Shown in pieces: positions 1 to 10,400 of a stretch of 40,965 nucleotides of DNA (its first letter is position 1; every line of letters begins with the position of its first letter). The translations under genes were made by a program, and so were the position numbers. The stretch comes from Myxococcales bacterium (lineage in GTDB: Bacteria; Myxococcota_A; UBA9042; GCA-2863065), in the NCBI GenBank assembly GCA_018780435.1, contig JADMJS010000290.1, forward strand, positions 1 to 40,965. Direction: 5' to 3'. A model generated the notes under the pieces. It saw nothing but the letters and a program-made list of their open reading frames with translations, made no database searches and was not told the DNA's origin.

Positions 1-956
1 TCTGCCTCATCAACGGCACCCAGACCATGACCGCCATTGGAGCACTGCTACTCCAGCGCGCGGACCGGGTGGCGAAGACCGCCGACCTGATTGGAGCATT
101 GTCGCTCGAAGCGCTGACTGGCACCCCGCGCGCCTTTGACGCCCGCGTCCACGAGCTCCGCCCCTTCGACGGACAACGCCGCGTCGCCGAGAACGTCCGA
201 AACCTGCTCGCTGGGAGCGGCGTCGTGCTCAGCCACGCCGACTGTAAGCGCGTCCAGGACCCGTACAGCCTCCGCTGCATCCCCCAGGTCCACGGCGCGG
301 TCCGCCAAGTGCTTCGGCACGCGTCCGAGGTCCTCACCATCGAGCTCGACGCGGTCACGGACAACCCCCTCGTCATGGCCGATGGCGACATCGTGAGTGG
401 CGGCAACTTCCACGGCCAGCCCATCGCGTTCGCGCTCGACTACCTCGCCATCGGGCTCGCCGAGCTGGCCAGCATCTCTGAGCGGCGCATCGAGCAGATG
501 GTGAACCCGCACCTCTCGGTGGGGCTCCCGGCCTTCCTGACGCCGGACGTCGGGCTCAACAGCGGCTTCATGATCGCGCAAGTCACCGCCGCCGCCCTGG
601 TGAGCGAGAACAAACGACTGGCCGTGCCAGCGAGCGTGGACTCCATCCCCAGCTCGGCCAACCGCGAAGATCACGTGTCCATGGGCACCCACGCTGCCGT
701 GAAGGCGCGCACCGTGCTCGAAAACGTCGAGATGGTGCTCGGCGTGGAGCTCCTCTGTGCGTGTCAGGGGCTTGAGTTCCGCCGCCCCCACCGAAGCAGC
801 CCGGCGCTCGAAGCCGTCCACGCGGCGCTTCGTGCCCACGTGCCGAAGCTCGAACGCGACCGGGTGCTCTATCCGGACATGCGTGCGGCCGCGGAGCTCG
901 TTCGCGATGGCGTACTTCTTGCTGAGGCCGAGGCGATCCTAGGCCCCTTGGCCTGA
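1..956 (+). CDS. hutH: Histidine ammonia-lyase, C-terminal part (5' end outside window)
   Basis: The reading frame is already open at the window edge (first full codon at base 3), so the gene starts upstream and the MIO-forming Ala-Ser-Gly is not visible. The visible part starts at LINGTQTM and contains QDPYSLR, TDNPLV, SGGNFHGQP and SANREDHVSMG, all hallmarks of the aromatic amino acid lyase family. The Glu in REDHVSM matches the Glu typical of histidine lyases; phenylalanine/tyrosine lyases usually carry another residue there. The enzyme deaminates histidine to urocanate, the first step of histidine breakdown in the cytoplasm. No other hut gene is visible downstream: the next gene, 34 bases on, encodes an exported protein. 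A phenylalanine or tyrosine lyase is the only real alternative. Confidence 0.93.
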   Translation, partial: CLINGTQTMTAIGALLLQRADRVAKTADLIGALSLEALTGTPRAFDARVHELRPFDGQRRVAENVRNLLAGSGVVLSHADCKRVQDPYSLRCIPQVHGAVRQVLRHASEVLTIELDAVTDNPLVMADGDIVSGGNFHGQPIAFALDYLAIGLAELASISERRIEQMVNPHLSVGLPAFLTPDVGLNSGFMIAQVTAAALVSENKRLAVPASVDSIPSSANREDHVSMGTHAAVKARTVLENVEMVLGVELLCACQGLEFRRPHRSSPALEAVHAALRAHVPKLERDRVLYPDMRAAAELVRDGVLLAEAEAILGPLA

Positions 957-990
957 TGACGACGCGGCGCCGAGCGCCTGGGAGTGCGAG

Positions 991-2007
991 ATGATGAGAG
1001 CGAGTCCCTGTTCCTCGTGGCGCCACGCCTGGTCGGCCCTCGTGTTGACGCTCCTGCTGGCCGGCCCGGCCCAGGCGAACCGCTGGGGCATATTGCCGGT
1101 GGAAGGGCAGGGCCTCGCGCCGTCGGACGCCGAGACCTTCCGTAGCCTCCTCCAGGCCGAGCTCGGCAGAGCCCTGGGCAGCAGTGGCCAGGTCCTCCTC
1201 ATCTCGGACCGTTGCGCCGACACTCGATGTGCCGCGGTCGTCGCGCAGAAGGCGGGCGCTGATCTCGCCGTGCTCCTCACGGTCGGCGGGCTCGGCCAGA
1301 AGCTCGTCACCACCGGCATCGTCGTCGACGCTCAGACCGGCGACACCATCCGCTCCGAACGTCTCACGGTCGACCGTGTCGAAGACCTCGAAGCGGCTGC
1401 CACACGGCTCGCGAGCGCGTTTGCGTCGGGTAAACACGTCGAAGCCACCGCCGAGCTCGGCGCCATCACCGAGAAGGAGGCCAAGCCGGCGATACGTCGC
1501 AAGGGCGACAGCGGACTCTCGGCGCGCATCGGCGGCATGGTCCCCTTCGGCGGCGGTCTCGCGGACCTCGGCGTCGGCATGGCATTCGACCTCGGCTTCT
1601 GGTACGAGGCGCCCGCCTTCTCCATTGAGCCCCGCGTCGGCTTCCGCTTCGACACGAACACCCGCGACGACCAGGCGTTCTACGTCGTGCCCATCGATCT
1701 GTCGGCCCAATACATCCTCGGCCTCGGCGACTTCACGCCTTACTTCGGCGGCGGTATGGGCGCGCGATGGACCTTCGAACGCCGCCGCGCGACCTTCGTG
1801 TCCGGCGGTGACATCCAGACCATCCACGAAGCGATGCTCGAAGAAGACGGGTGGGGCTTTGGCATGTTTGCGCGCGCCGGCGTCCTCCTCTTCCGAACCT
1901 ACAGCGTGCGGATGATGCTCGACTTTTCGTACGATGTGACCTTCGTCGAGCTGAATGGCGCCGCCTTCCCCCAGACCTTCCAGTTCGGCCTCGGGGTCAT
2001 CTTTTGA
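991..2007 (+). CDS. Exported protein: TolB/CsgG-like N-terminal domain plus outer-membrane beta-barrel-like C-terminus
   Basis: 338 residues, function not recognised. A signal peptide (about residues 1-29, hydrophobic core then AQA before N) directs export. Residues about 30-150 (GILPVEG, a run on a DRC/TRC Cys pair, GADLAVLLTVGG, VVDAQTGD) look like the nucleotide-binding-like alpha/beta domain of TolB-N/CsgG-type proteins, which are often used to report several protein levels at the envelope. From about residue 170 to the end, alternating hydrophobic/aromatic strands (GMAFDLGFWYE, RVGFRFDT, FTPYFGGGMGARW, FQFGLGVIF) end in a C-terminal Phe, as in small outer-membrane barrels. ATG 991 is followed at once by a second ATG; either could start. 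It sits 34 bases after the lyase gene and may be cotranscribed with it. Confidence 0.78.
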   Translation: MMRASPCSSWRHAWSALVLTLLLAGPAQANRWGILPVEGQGLAPSDAETFRSLLQAELGRALGSSGQVLLISDRCADTRCAAVVAQKAGADLAVLLTVGGLGQKLVTTGIVVDAQTGDTIRSERLTVDRVEDLEAAATRLASAFASGKHVEATAELGAITEKEAKPAIRRKGDSGLSARIGGMVPFGGGLADLGVGMAFDLGFWYEAPAFSIEPRVGFRFDTNTRDDQAFYVVPIDLSAQYILGLGDFTPYFGGGMGARWTFERRRATFVSGGDIQTIHEAMLEEDGWGFGMFARAGVLLFRTYSVRMMLDFSYDVTFVELNGAAFPQTFQFGLGVIF

Positions 2008-2066
2008 GCCACTGCACTGTTGAGCCACTGCATCGACGCGACTGTGACGTTGCCCGAGGAGCTTTC

Positions 2067-2567
2067 ATGACGACCACCCGCCTCTCCTCCGCGGCGCTCG
2101 CGCTCGCCTTCTGCAGCCTCGGCTGCGAGCCCGTCGAAGACGCGCTCGCGAACTTCGATACGGTCGACACCTGCCGCGCCGACCTCGGCAATGCCAATGT
2201 CGCAGGCTCGTGGAACCTGAGCGGCACCGGCTCTCGCCATAGCTGCGGGGCCCCTTTCGAGCACCTGAACACCGATCTCTTCTCGCTATCGGCCCGGGGG
2301 CTCGTCTTCACGCAGGCGGCCGACGGCAAGCTCACCATCGGGTCGCCCACGGGCCTGCTCGTGGGGCTCACCGGCGAAGTCAGCGGCTCGTGCGTGCGCT
2401 TCACCGTCAGGGACACCGATCCACGGACGAACCTCGCCACCGACTACCGCTTCGACGGCGTCCTTCAGTCCTTCGGCGAGCTGGCGGGTGACTTCGAGAT
2501 CGGCCCGGGTGCGGGCCCCGGTATCTGTCAGGGGGAGGGGCGCTTCGTCGGCAAGCCCTCGCAGTGA
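2067..2567 (+). CDS. Small putative lipoprotein, unknown function
   Basis: 166 residues. ATG 2067 was chosen because a GAGGAG ribosome-binding site lies just upstream (about 2056-2061) and the product then begins with a short hydrophobic signal ending SLGC; Cys20 would be lipidated. An upstream in-frame extension to 1851 overlaps the preceding gene and is rejected. The mature part has Cys residues near residues 32, 54 and 110, and near the end, plus a pattern of short beta strands (VAGSWNLSGTGS, GLVFTQAADGKLTIG, FDGVLQSFGELAGDFEIG) suggesting a small beta-sandwich or lipocalin-like fold. That is inference; no family is recognised. It ends 4 bases from the stop of the convergent VWA-FHA gene, leaving no room for a normal terminator. 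Confidence 0.72.
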   Translation: MTTTRLSSAALALAFCSLGCEPVEDALANFDTVDTCRADLGNANVAGSWNLSGTGSRHSCGAPFEHLNTDLFSLSARGLVFTQAADGKLTIGSPTGLLVGLTGEVSGSCVRFTVRDTDPRTNLATDYRFDGVLQSFGELAGDFEIGPGAGPGICQGEGRFVGKPSQ

Positions 2568-2571
2568 TCTT

Positions 2572-4122
2572 TCACTTGAGCGTGAAGGTCATCTCGGTGT
2601 TCCCGATGCGGATCTCGTCGCCGTCCTTCAAGAACTGCTTGTTGATCTTCCGGCCGTTGACCCAGGTGCCGCTCGTGGAGTTGAAGTCGGCGAGCTCGTA
2701 ACGCATGTCTTCGATCTTGATCCCGGCATGGCGCTTACTGACGGCGTCGTCCTGGATCACGATGGCGTTGCCGTCGATACGACCGATAGTGGTGACGTCT
2801 TCGGTGAGGTGAAAGAGCTCCCCGGCGAGCGGCCCCGACTTCACGCGCAGCTTCCCACGGTCGGGCCCGGTGTAGGCGGGCGCCGGCCCCGAGTCGTCCG
2901 TCTCCTCGACGCGATTGGCGCGCGCGGCGATGATCTTCTTGATGATCCAGATGATGAAGATGAGGCCGAGCAGCGAGCCGACGCCAATCCCGATCCAGGT
3001 CAGGATCTTGGTCCAGTCCGTCGGTGTCGGGGGGAGCTTGATGAGCTTCGGGTAGGTGTGGGCAACCTTCTCTTTGTTCGGCGTCTCGCCATCGACGCTC
3101 AGGTTGACCTTGTCCTCGGATGGGAGACCCGGGGCGGTCACATCGACCACGTATTGCTTCAGGAGCTGCGGGGCGAGATCGCGGACCGCGCTCTCGAGCG
3201 CTTCGGGCTCGGTGATACGTTGCGAGAAGCCGTTCGTGCGCTCGGCGGCCCGTTCGACGTAGGGCAGGAACTGGTCGTCCTGGAGCATCGCCGCGAAGGA
3301 GTAGATCTTGATGCCGGCGTCGTTCGCCTCTTCGATGATGCCTTCGAGCTTCTGGTCGATGAGCTTCTTACGCGCGCCGCTGTACTGGCTGACGCCGTCC
3401 GAAATGACGACGAGGAGGCGGCGGCGGGGAAGGTCGTCGAGCGCAGCCATGCCCTTCACGACGTCTTCGAGGTGGCGGTAGAAGTCGGGCGCTTGGATGC
3501 GCGCGTCGGCACCTTCGGCTTCGTCATCGGTGAGGACGACGGGCTCCGGCATGAGGTCGAGCTTCTCTTTGGCGCCCTTCACGTTCTCGGTGAACTCGAC
3601 GACGGGGTCGCGGCCGACCTCGTTGTAGACGTCGATACGGATACGCACCTTCTGCTTGGTCAAGTTCTCGAGGAAGCCGCGTATACCCGCCTTCGCGAAG
3701 GTGAAGAGCGACGGTTCGCCGGGGCTCTTCGGGATGTAGCCGCGGTAGTTCGTGAATAGGATCGCGACCGCCATCGGCTCGCCGAGGTCCGAGAAGGAGC
3801 GCAGCTCGGTCCCTTTGAACTTGTCCGCCGGGAAGGGCTCGTTGTTGAGCCGGAAGGTGAGCTTGGTCGCGTCGAGGTTGTCGATGGGCTTGTTGGCCGA
3901 GTCGATGATGTCGATGTAGTAGCGCAGCAGGCCCCGCTTGCCGTACTCCGCGGTATCGACGTAGTCGATGAACATGCGGTCGCCCTGCGCCGACGCCGGC
4001 CGGGCGTACAGCGCCCCGAGCACCACGGCGACGAGCGTGACGACGTGCCGCCACGGACGCGCGTGCGGTGCCCTTCGAGCGGACGCCGACCCGAATGACG
4101 AGGATGGGGACTCTTCTACCAT
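2572..4122 (-). CDS. Exported VWA-like domain protein with one membrane helix and a C-terminal FHA domain
   Basis: 516 residues. A signal peptide (about 24-45, ending ASA-Q) is followed by a von Willebrand A-like region (about 115-330) containing MAVAILFTNYRG, RRLLVVISDGVSQYS and IKIYSFAAM. A strong transmembrane helix lies at about 374-396 (ILTWIGIGVG onwards), then a basic stretch and a cytoplasmic FHA domain (about 425-516) with the expected GR (447-448), SKRH (462-465), N481 and TSGTWVNG. FHA domains bind phosphothreonine, so the layout suggests a sensor or adaptor with an outside VWA face and an inside phosphopeptide reader. The metal-site motif DxSxS at the end of strand 1 is not present (LFTNY at 122-126), although the later SDG is kept, so metal-dependent binding is doubtful. 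It is divergent from the giant lipoprotein gene. Confidence 0.86.
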   Translation of the reverse strand: MVEESPSSSFGSASARRAPHARPWRHVVTLVAVVLGALYARPASAQGDRMFIDYVDTAEYGKRGLLRYYIDIIDSANKPIDNLDATKLTFRLNNEPFPADKFKGTELRSFSDLGEPMAVAILFTNYRGYIPKSPGEPSLFTFAKAGIRGFLENLTKQKVRIRIDVYNEVGRDPVVEFTENVKGAKEKLDLMPEPVVLTDDEAEGADARIQAPDFYRHLEDVVKGMAALDDLPRRRLLVVISDGVSQYSGARKKLIDQKLEGIIEEANDAGIKIYSFAAMLQDDQFLPYVERAAERTNGFSQRITEPEALESAVRDLAPQLLKQYVVDVTAPGLPSEDKVNLSVDGETPNKEKVAHTYPKLIKLPPTPTDWTKILTWIGIGVGSLLGLIFIIWIIKKIIAARANRVEETDDSGPAPAYTGPDRGKLRVKSGPLAGELFHLTEDVTTIGRIDGNAIVIQDDAVSKRHAGIKIEDMRYELADFNSTSGTWVNGRKINKQFLKDGDEIRIGNTEMTFTLK

Positions 4123-4422
4123 GACGTACTCTCACTCCGGCCGGACTGGTGCCCCTGCGACCTCGGACGGCACGTAGGTACGCGTCGTCGTCGTGCCCCC
4201 TGCCGTCATCGGCGTGGAGAGCTCGGTCGCACTGACGCACGGACGATACCAACGCTCACGCTTTCGAGCCAGTTGCTCCGCGATGTTCGGTACTTCATAC
4301 TCGCGGCGGGAGCTTTGCCTTCGTGAGACGGTGCGTGGTGCTGCGTTTGCTGAGGGGGGCGCCCACGGCGGCAGGCACGTGAACCACCGACCCATCGGGG
4401 ACGCGACGCTGGGAGTGCTGCT
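4123..4422. promoter_or_regulatory. Divergent intergenic region between VWA-FHA gene and giant lipoprotein gene
   Basis: This 300-base gap must hold the promoters of both divergent genes. For the plus strand a weak candidate is TTGCTC at 4273-4278 and CATACT at 4296-4301 with 17 bases between them, about 120 bases ahead of the GTG start at 4423. GGGAG at 4411-4415 is the ribosome-binding site. I see no convincing hairpin or long inverted repeat. A minus-strand frame (4132-4395) stays open here, but its codon use does not look coding. Confidence 0.4.
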
Positions 4423-7400
4423 GTGAGTCGATTTGGCGCGTGTTCTTCTGGGTTGGTTCGGATCGTCGGTTGGGTCGCGGCGCTCGCCGTGGCGGCCTGT
4501 GGCGGAGACGGCCCGACCGAGGGCGGTGACGCCGCGAGCATCTCGGAGATCTGCAAGGAGCTCGCGAAGAAAGGCGTCAAGTGCGACATCGGAGACGACG
4601 TCGGCTTCCCCGACACCGGCGCCTCTCCCGACGCGAAGCCCGACGACGGCAATCAAGACTGTACGTCGAATCCCGGCGGCTTCGGGTGCCCATGCACCAC
4701 GAACGGGACCTGCGACTCCGGCTTCTGTGTTCCAGACCGGGCAGGTGGCTCCATCTGCACCGACGTCTGCATCGACAGCTGCCCGACGAGCTGGTCCTGT
4801 CTCCTGATCTCCGTCGGCGGGTCCGACCCCAACTACTTGTGCATACAAGACAATCTGTCTCTCTGTAGACCCTGTGACTCCAACCTCGACTGTTCGGCGG
4901 GAGGACTCGGGAGCCCCATGGACAAGTGCGTGCGCTTCGGCGACGTGGAGGGCAGCTTCTGCGGCACGAGCTGCGGCGCCGACACGGACTGCCTCGAAGG
5001 CTACGTCTGCAAGGACACGACCGAGTCGGAGAGCGGCAGCGCGACACGCCAGTGTGTACCCGCGAGCGGCGAATGCGAGTGCAACGGCCGCGCTGTCGTC
5101 GAGAGCGCGTCCACGTCCTGCGAACGCGCCGGGATCTGTGAGGGGAAACGCACCTGCACCCCGGAAGGCCTCACGGCCTGCTCCGCGATCGAACCTGGCG
5201 AAGAGGTCTGCAATGGCCTCGACGACAACTGCAATGGCGTCATCGACGAAGGTTTCGTCAATTCGGACGGCGATCCCCTCGCGGACTGCGTCGATCCCGA
5301 CGACGACAACGACGGCGCCATCGACGAGTCCGACAATTGCCCGGTCGTCGCCAACCCCGATCAGGCCGACTCCGATGGCGACGGCCTCGGCGACCCGTGC
5401 GACAAGGCGCAGACGCCAACCCTCGTCGCCGTCACGCCGCCACCACCGGCCAATGACAACACGCCCGTGCTCACTGGGACGGCCGAAGCGGGCGCCTTCG
5501 TGCGGATCTACGCCGACCCCTTCTGCGCGACGACGCCGATCGCGACCGCGGTCGCGTCCGACAACGGGACCTTCCAGGTGTCGGTCGACGTCCCCGACGA
5601 CAGCACCACCCTCTTCCACGTCGATGCCGTGGTCTCGTCAGCGCTCCCGTCGGACTGCTCGCCCGAAGGACTCCTCTATGTCGAGGACTCCACCTCGCCA
5701 CTGCCGCCGCGGCTCCTCGAGTCCGAGCCGCCGTCGCCCAGCAGCGTCCTCGCGTTCACTCTCGTGGGGGACGCCGAGCCCCTTGCGACCGTCGAACTCT
5801 ACGGCAGCGTCGACTGCTCCGGTCCCGCCGTCGCGACCTTGACGATCCCGGAGACGGGCCTGCTCACGGTGGCCGCGGAAGCCGTCCCGAACACCGCGAG
5901 CACCTACAGCGCGCGGGCGGCCGACGCCGCCGGCAACACGTCCATCTGCGGCTTGCCCTTCGAGTACATCCACGACGACGTGCCGCCACCGCCGCCCCTC
6001 CTCCAAGGCAGCGCTCCAGTCTCGCCGTCGGGCGCGGTGACGACGCCGACGATTCTCGGCGCCGGGGAGCCTGGGACACTCGTTTGGCTCTATGACAATG
6101 CCGAGTGCACGGGAGAGGCCCTCGGCTCGGACGACACCAGCGACGCGGGCGTCTTCACCGTCCCCGTCATCGTCCCGTCCAACTCGTCCACGACCTTTTG
6201 GGGGCGTTCGGTCGATGGCGCGGGGAACACCTCACCCTGTTCGACCTCGTCCTTCACCTACGTCCACGACGACACCAGCCCGGAGGCGCCCGTCCTCACG
6301 GGGACCGTCCCGGGTAGCCCAGGGTCGACCAACGCCCCCTTCGTGAGTGGCAGCGGCGAGGCGGGCACCACGCTCTCCTTCTATTTGAAGGCCGACTGCA
6401 CGGGCGTCGCCGTCGGGCAGGGGACCATCCCAGCCTCGGGCGAGTTCTCGTTCGCCGCCATCCTCCCTGCAAATGCCGCCGTCCTGCTCCATGCGAGCAC
6501 CGTCGACGCGCTCGGCCACACGTCGCCGTGCAGCAACGGCGTCGGCTACATCCACGACGGCAAAGCGCCGAACCCGCCCGTCATCCTCGGGACCGAACCC
6601 GGTTCGCCGTCGGTCGAGACCAGCTTTGGCGTCGTGGTCACGGGAGAGTCGGATGGGACCTTCGAGGTCTTCGACAACGCGGAGTGTATCGGCGCTCCGC
6701 TCGGCGCGGCCCCGAGCGCTGCGGGCGTCGCGTCCGTCCCGGTCACCGTCACCGCCAATTCCTCGACGCCGCTGTTTGCACACGTCAAGGACCTCGCCGG
6801 CAACGTCTCGGCGTGCAGCACTGGTGACGTCGTTTACATCAATGACACGAGCACGCCAGACGCGCCGGTGTTCACGGGCACGCTCCCGGCGTCGCCGTCG
6901 TCGTTTCTCACGCCGCGTATCGAAGGCACGGCCGAAACAGGCACGACCGTCACGCTCTACGCCTCGCCGGATTGTTCTGGGCCGTCACTGGCCTCGGGCG
7001 TGGCCAGTGACGGCGCGTTCAGCGTCATCATCACCGTCGCTGCGAACAGCAGCACGCCGCTCTCGGCGACCACCTCGGATGCGGCAGGGCTCACGTCGCC
7101 CTGTGCCACGGGTCCCACCTACGTCCATGACACCGAACAACCGGCGGTCGTGTTCTTCCTCGGCACCGAGCCGACGTCGCCGACGAACACGTCGTCCACC
7201 CCCACTGTACTCGGCGCTTCGGAACCCGATGCGACGGTGCGCCTCTATCTGACGGCGGACTGTTCGGGCTTGCCGGTCGCCCTCGGGCCCACGGATGCGA
7301 GCGGCAAGTTCGCGCTTCCCGTGACCGTGTCGAAGAACGCGACGACGGTCATTTACGGTGCGAGCACCGACGCGGCGAACAACCCTGGCCCCTGCTCACC

Positions 7401-10400
7401 GACGCCCGTCACCTTCGTACACGACGACGTGTCTCCGCCGCCGCCCGTCCTCGAAGGCACGACGCCAGCGTCACCGTCGAGCGTGACCCTCACGCCGAGC
7501 GTCGTCTTCTCCGGAGAGCCAGGCGCGACCATCGCCTTCTTCACGGCGAGCTGCAGCGGGACCCCGGTGGCGTCGACCGTGGTCCCGGCGAGCGGCAACG
7601 GCTCTGCGCCGGTGACGGTCACAGCGAATCAAGCCACGGCGATCGTCGCCCACCTCGTCGACGCCGCGGGCAATATCTCGGCGTGTTCGGGCGCGCTCGT
7701 CTTCACGCACGACGGGACCCCACCGCCGGCGGTGCTGATCCAGGTCGTCGACCCCTCGGGGCCGTCGCAAGACTCCACGCCGACCGTGTCGGGGCTCTCA
7801 GAGCCGGACAGCGTGGTCTCGTTCTTCCAGTCCGGCGACTGCAGCGGGCCTTCGATCTCGGCCACCACCGCCGGCTCGGGCGGTGGCTTCAGCACCGCCG
7901 TCAGCGTCGGACTCAACCAGACGACTGTGCTTACGGCGCTCGCCACCGACGGCGCTGGCAACGAGTCGGTGTGCTCGTCCCCGGTGAGCTACAAACACGA
8001 CGCCACGCCGCCTGCGCCCCCGGTGTTGCTCTCCACAGACCCCCCGTCGCCTAGCACGTCGCTCCAACCGGCGGTGTATGGGACGGCCGAGCCCAACACG
8101 AAGGTCACGATCTACATCGACGCCGCCTGCGTGACACAGGTCAGCCTGGAGACCGTCACGGCCAACGACGGCACCTTCGGGCTCACGCTCTCCGGCTTCG
8201 TCATCGCCAACACCGAGAATCGCCTCTACGGACGCGCCGTGGACGCCGCAGGCAACGTCTCGGCGTGCTCCGCGCCGCTCCTCTACGCACACGACGCCCT
8301 CGGCCCCGACGTCCCGGTGATTCAGGGCACCACACCGGCGTCGCCGTCGTCGGTCTCGACCTCGCCGATCGTCGCCGGCCTAGCGACAGGGGCCAAAACC
8401 ATCCGACTCTACGTGGGCGTCCCTTGCTCCGGTCTGCCGGCCGCGACCGGGCCCGTGTCCGCCGGCGGCGCCTTTGGCCTGAGCGTCGTCGTCCCGGCCA
8501 ATCTAGCATCGCCGATCTACGCCGACGCGCTCGACTCGGCGGGCAACCCGTCGGGCTGCTCTCTGCCGTTCACCTTCGTCCACGACATCGTCCCGCCGAG
8601 CACGCCGGGGATCGTCGCTGTCAGCCCGGCGTCGCCGTCGTCTGATGCGACGCCGACCGTGAGTGTCGAAGCCGAAGCGCTCGCAACGGTCTCCGTCTTT
8701 GGTTCAGCCGATTGTTCGGGCGTCGCGCTCGCGAAGTCGACGACCGACGCGTCCGGCAATGGCCAGGTGACAGTGTCCGTGAGCGTCAATGCGACGACCG
8801 CGCTCAGCGTTCGAGCGACGGACCCCGCAGGTAACCTGTCCCCCTGCAGCGCGCCGGTGACCTACGTCCATGACAGTACGCCGCCGCCGCCGCCCGCGGT
8901 CCTCACGACCAATCCGGCGTCGCCGTCGAGTGTCATGTCGCCCACGATCGGCGGCGTCGCGGAGCCGGGGTCGACCGTCGAACTCTATTACGACGCCTCC
9001 TGTCAGACCCCCGTGTCGACCCCGTCGGCCAGCAGCGCGTCGGGCGACTTCGCGATCACGCCGCTCACCCCGGTCGCGTCGAACGGCACGACCGCCATCC
9101 GCGCGGTCGCGACCGATGCGGCGGGCAACCGCTCCGCCTGCTCGGCCCCGCTGAGTTACACTCACGACGCCATCGGCCCGACGTCACCCGTGTTGACGGG
9201 GACCAACCCGACGTCGCCGAGCAGCGGCAGCACGACGCCGACGGTAGAAGGCACGGCCGAAGCCGGCACCACCGTCGAGCTCTACGTGGGTTCGCCCTGC
9301 TCGGGGGCGCCGGGCGCGATCGTGTCGGTGTCGGCCGCGGGGACCTTCTCCGCCACCGTCACCGTCGGGACCGACACCGGGACGCTCATCTATGCCGCCG
9401 CGATCGACGCTGCGGGCAACCGGTCGGCGTGCGCGAGCCCGCTAGTCTTCATCCACGACATCAGTGGCCCGGTCTCCGTCGTCCTCTTCGGGACGAACCC
9501 CGATTCGCCGTCGACCAGCCAGACCCCGATGATACTCGGCGCATCCGAGGCCGGCGGGAGCGTCGCTATCTTCGCGTCCTCGAACTGTGGCGGCAACGCG
9601 GTCGGCACTAGCGACATCGGGGCCGACGGCACCTTCTCCGTCGAGGTCCCAGCCGCGCCCAACACCCTCAATTTCTATACGGCGCGCGCCTTCGACGCCG
9701 CGGGCAACCCGTCGGCGTGCTCCGGTGCCATCGTCTATGAACACGACGACACGCCGCCGAATACGCCGGTCCTCACGGGGGTCTCCCCGACATCGCCGTC
9801 CACGACCGCGACCCTCTTCGTCGTCACCGGGGCCGCCGATCCGAACATTCGGGTGCTGCTCTACCCGCTCCCGGATTGCGGCGGCGCGCCGACCCAGACT
9901 CTGAATGCCAACCCGGACGGGAGCTTCTCGTTCGACAGCGCCATTCAAGCCAACACCAGCGTCACCTGGTCGGCCAGCGCGGTCGACGGCATCGGCAATA
10001 CATCGAGCTGCTCGAACGACGTGCTCTTGTCCAATGACGACATCGTGCCGCCGCCGCCCGTCATCACCGGATCCACGCCGCCGTCGCCGGGACAGTCGCT
10101 CTCGCCCACGCTGCTCATCGATGCGGAAGCGGGTTCGACGGTGTCGCTCTACGTGGATCCGGCCTGTTCGGCAGGCTTCGGCTTCGTCGGGACCGCGACG
10201 AGCCTCGGCAAGCTCGAATTGTTCATCGACGCTGAGCTGACACCCAACGCGACGACCCCCTTCTATGCGCAGGCGGTGGACGCCGCGGGCAATCAGTCGC
10301 TGTGCTCGGCGCCCTTCACCTACACCCACGACTCCATCCCACCGGCGCCGCCGGTCCTCACGGCGACAGCGCCCGTATCGCCGTCGGCGACCGTGACCTC

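Noticed and set aside
4132..4395. Minus-strand open frame in the divergent gap ending PSEVAGAPVRPE
   Set aside because: The start (ATG 4395) has no binding site, third-position bases are not G+C-biased as in neighbouring genes, and the start overlaps the promoter zone of the giant gene.
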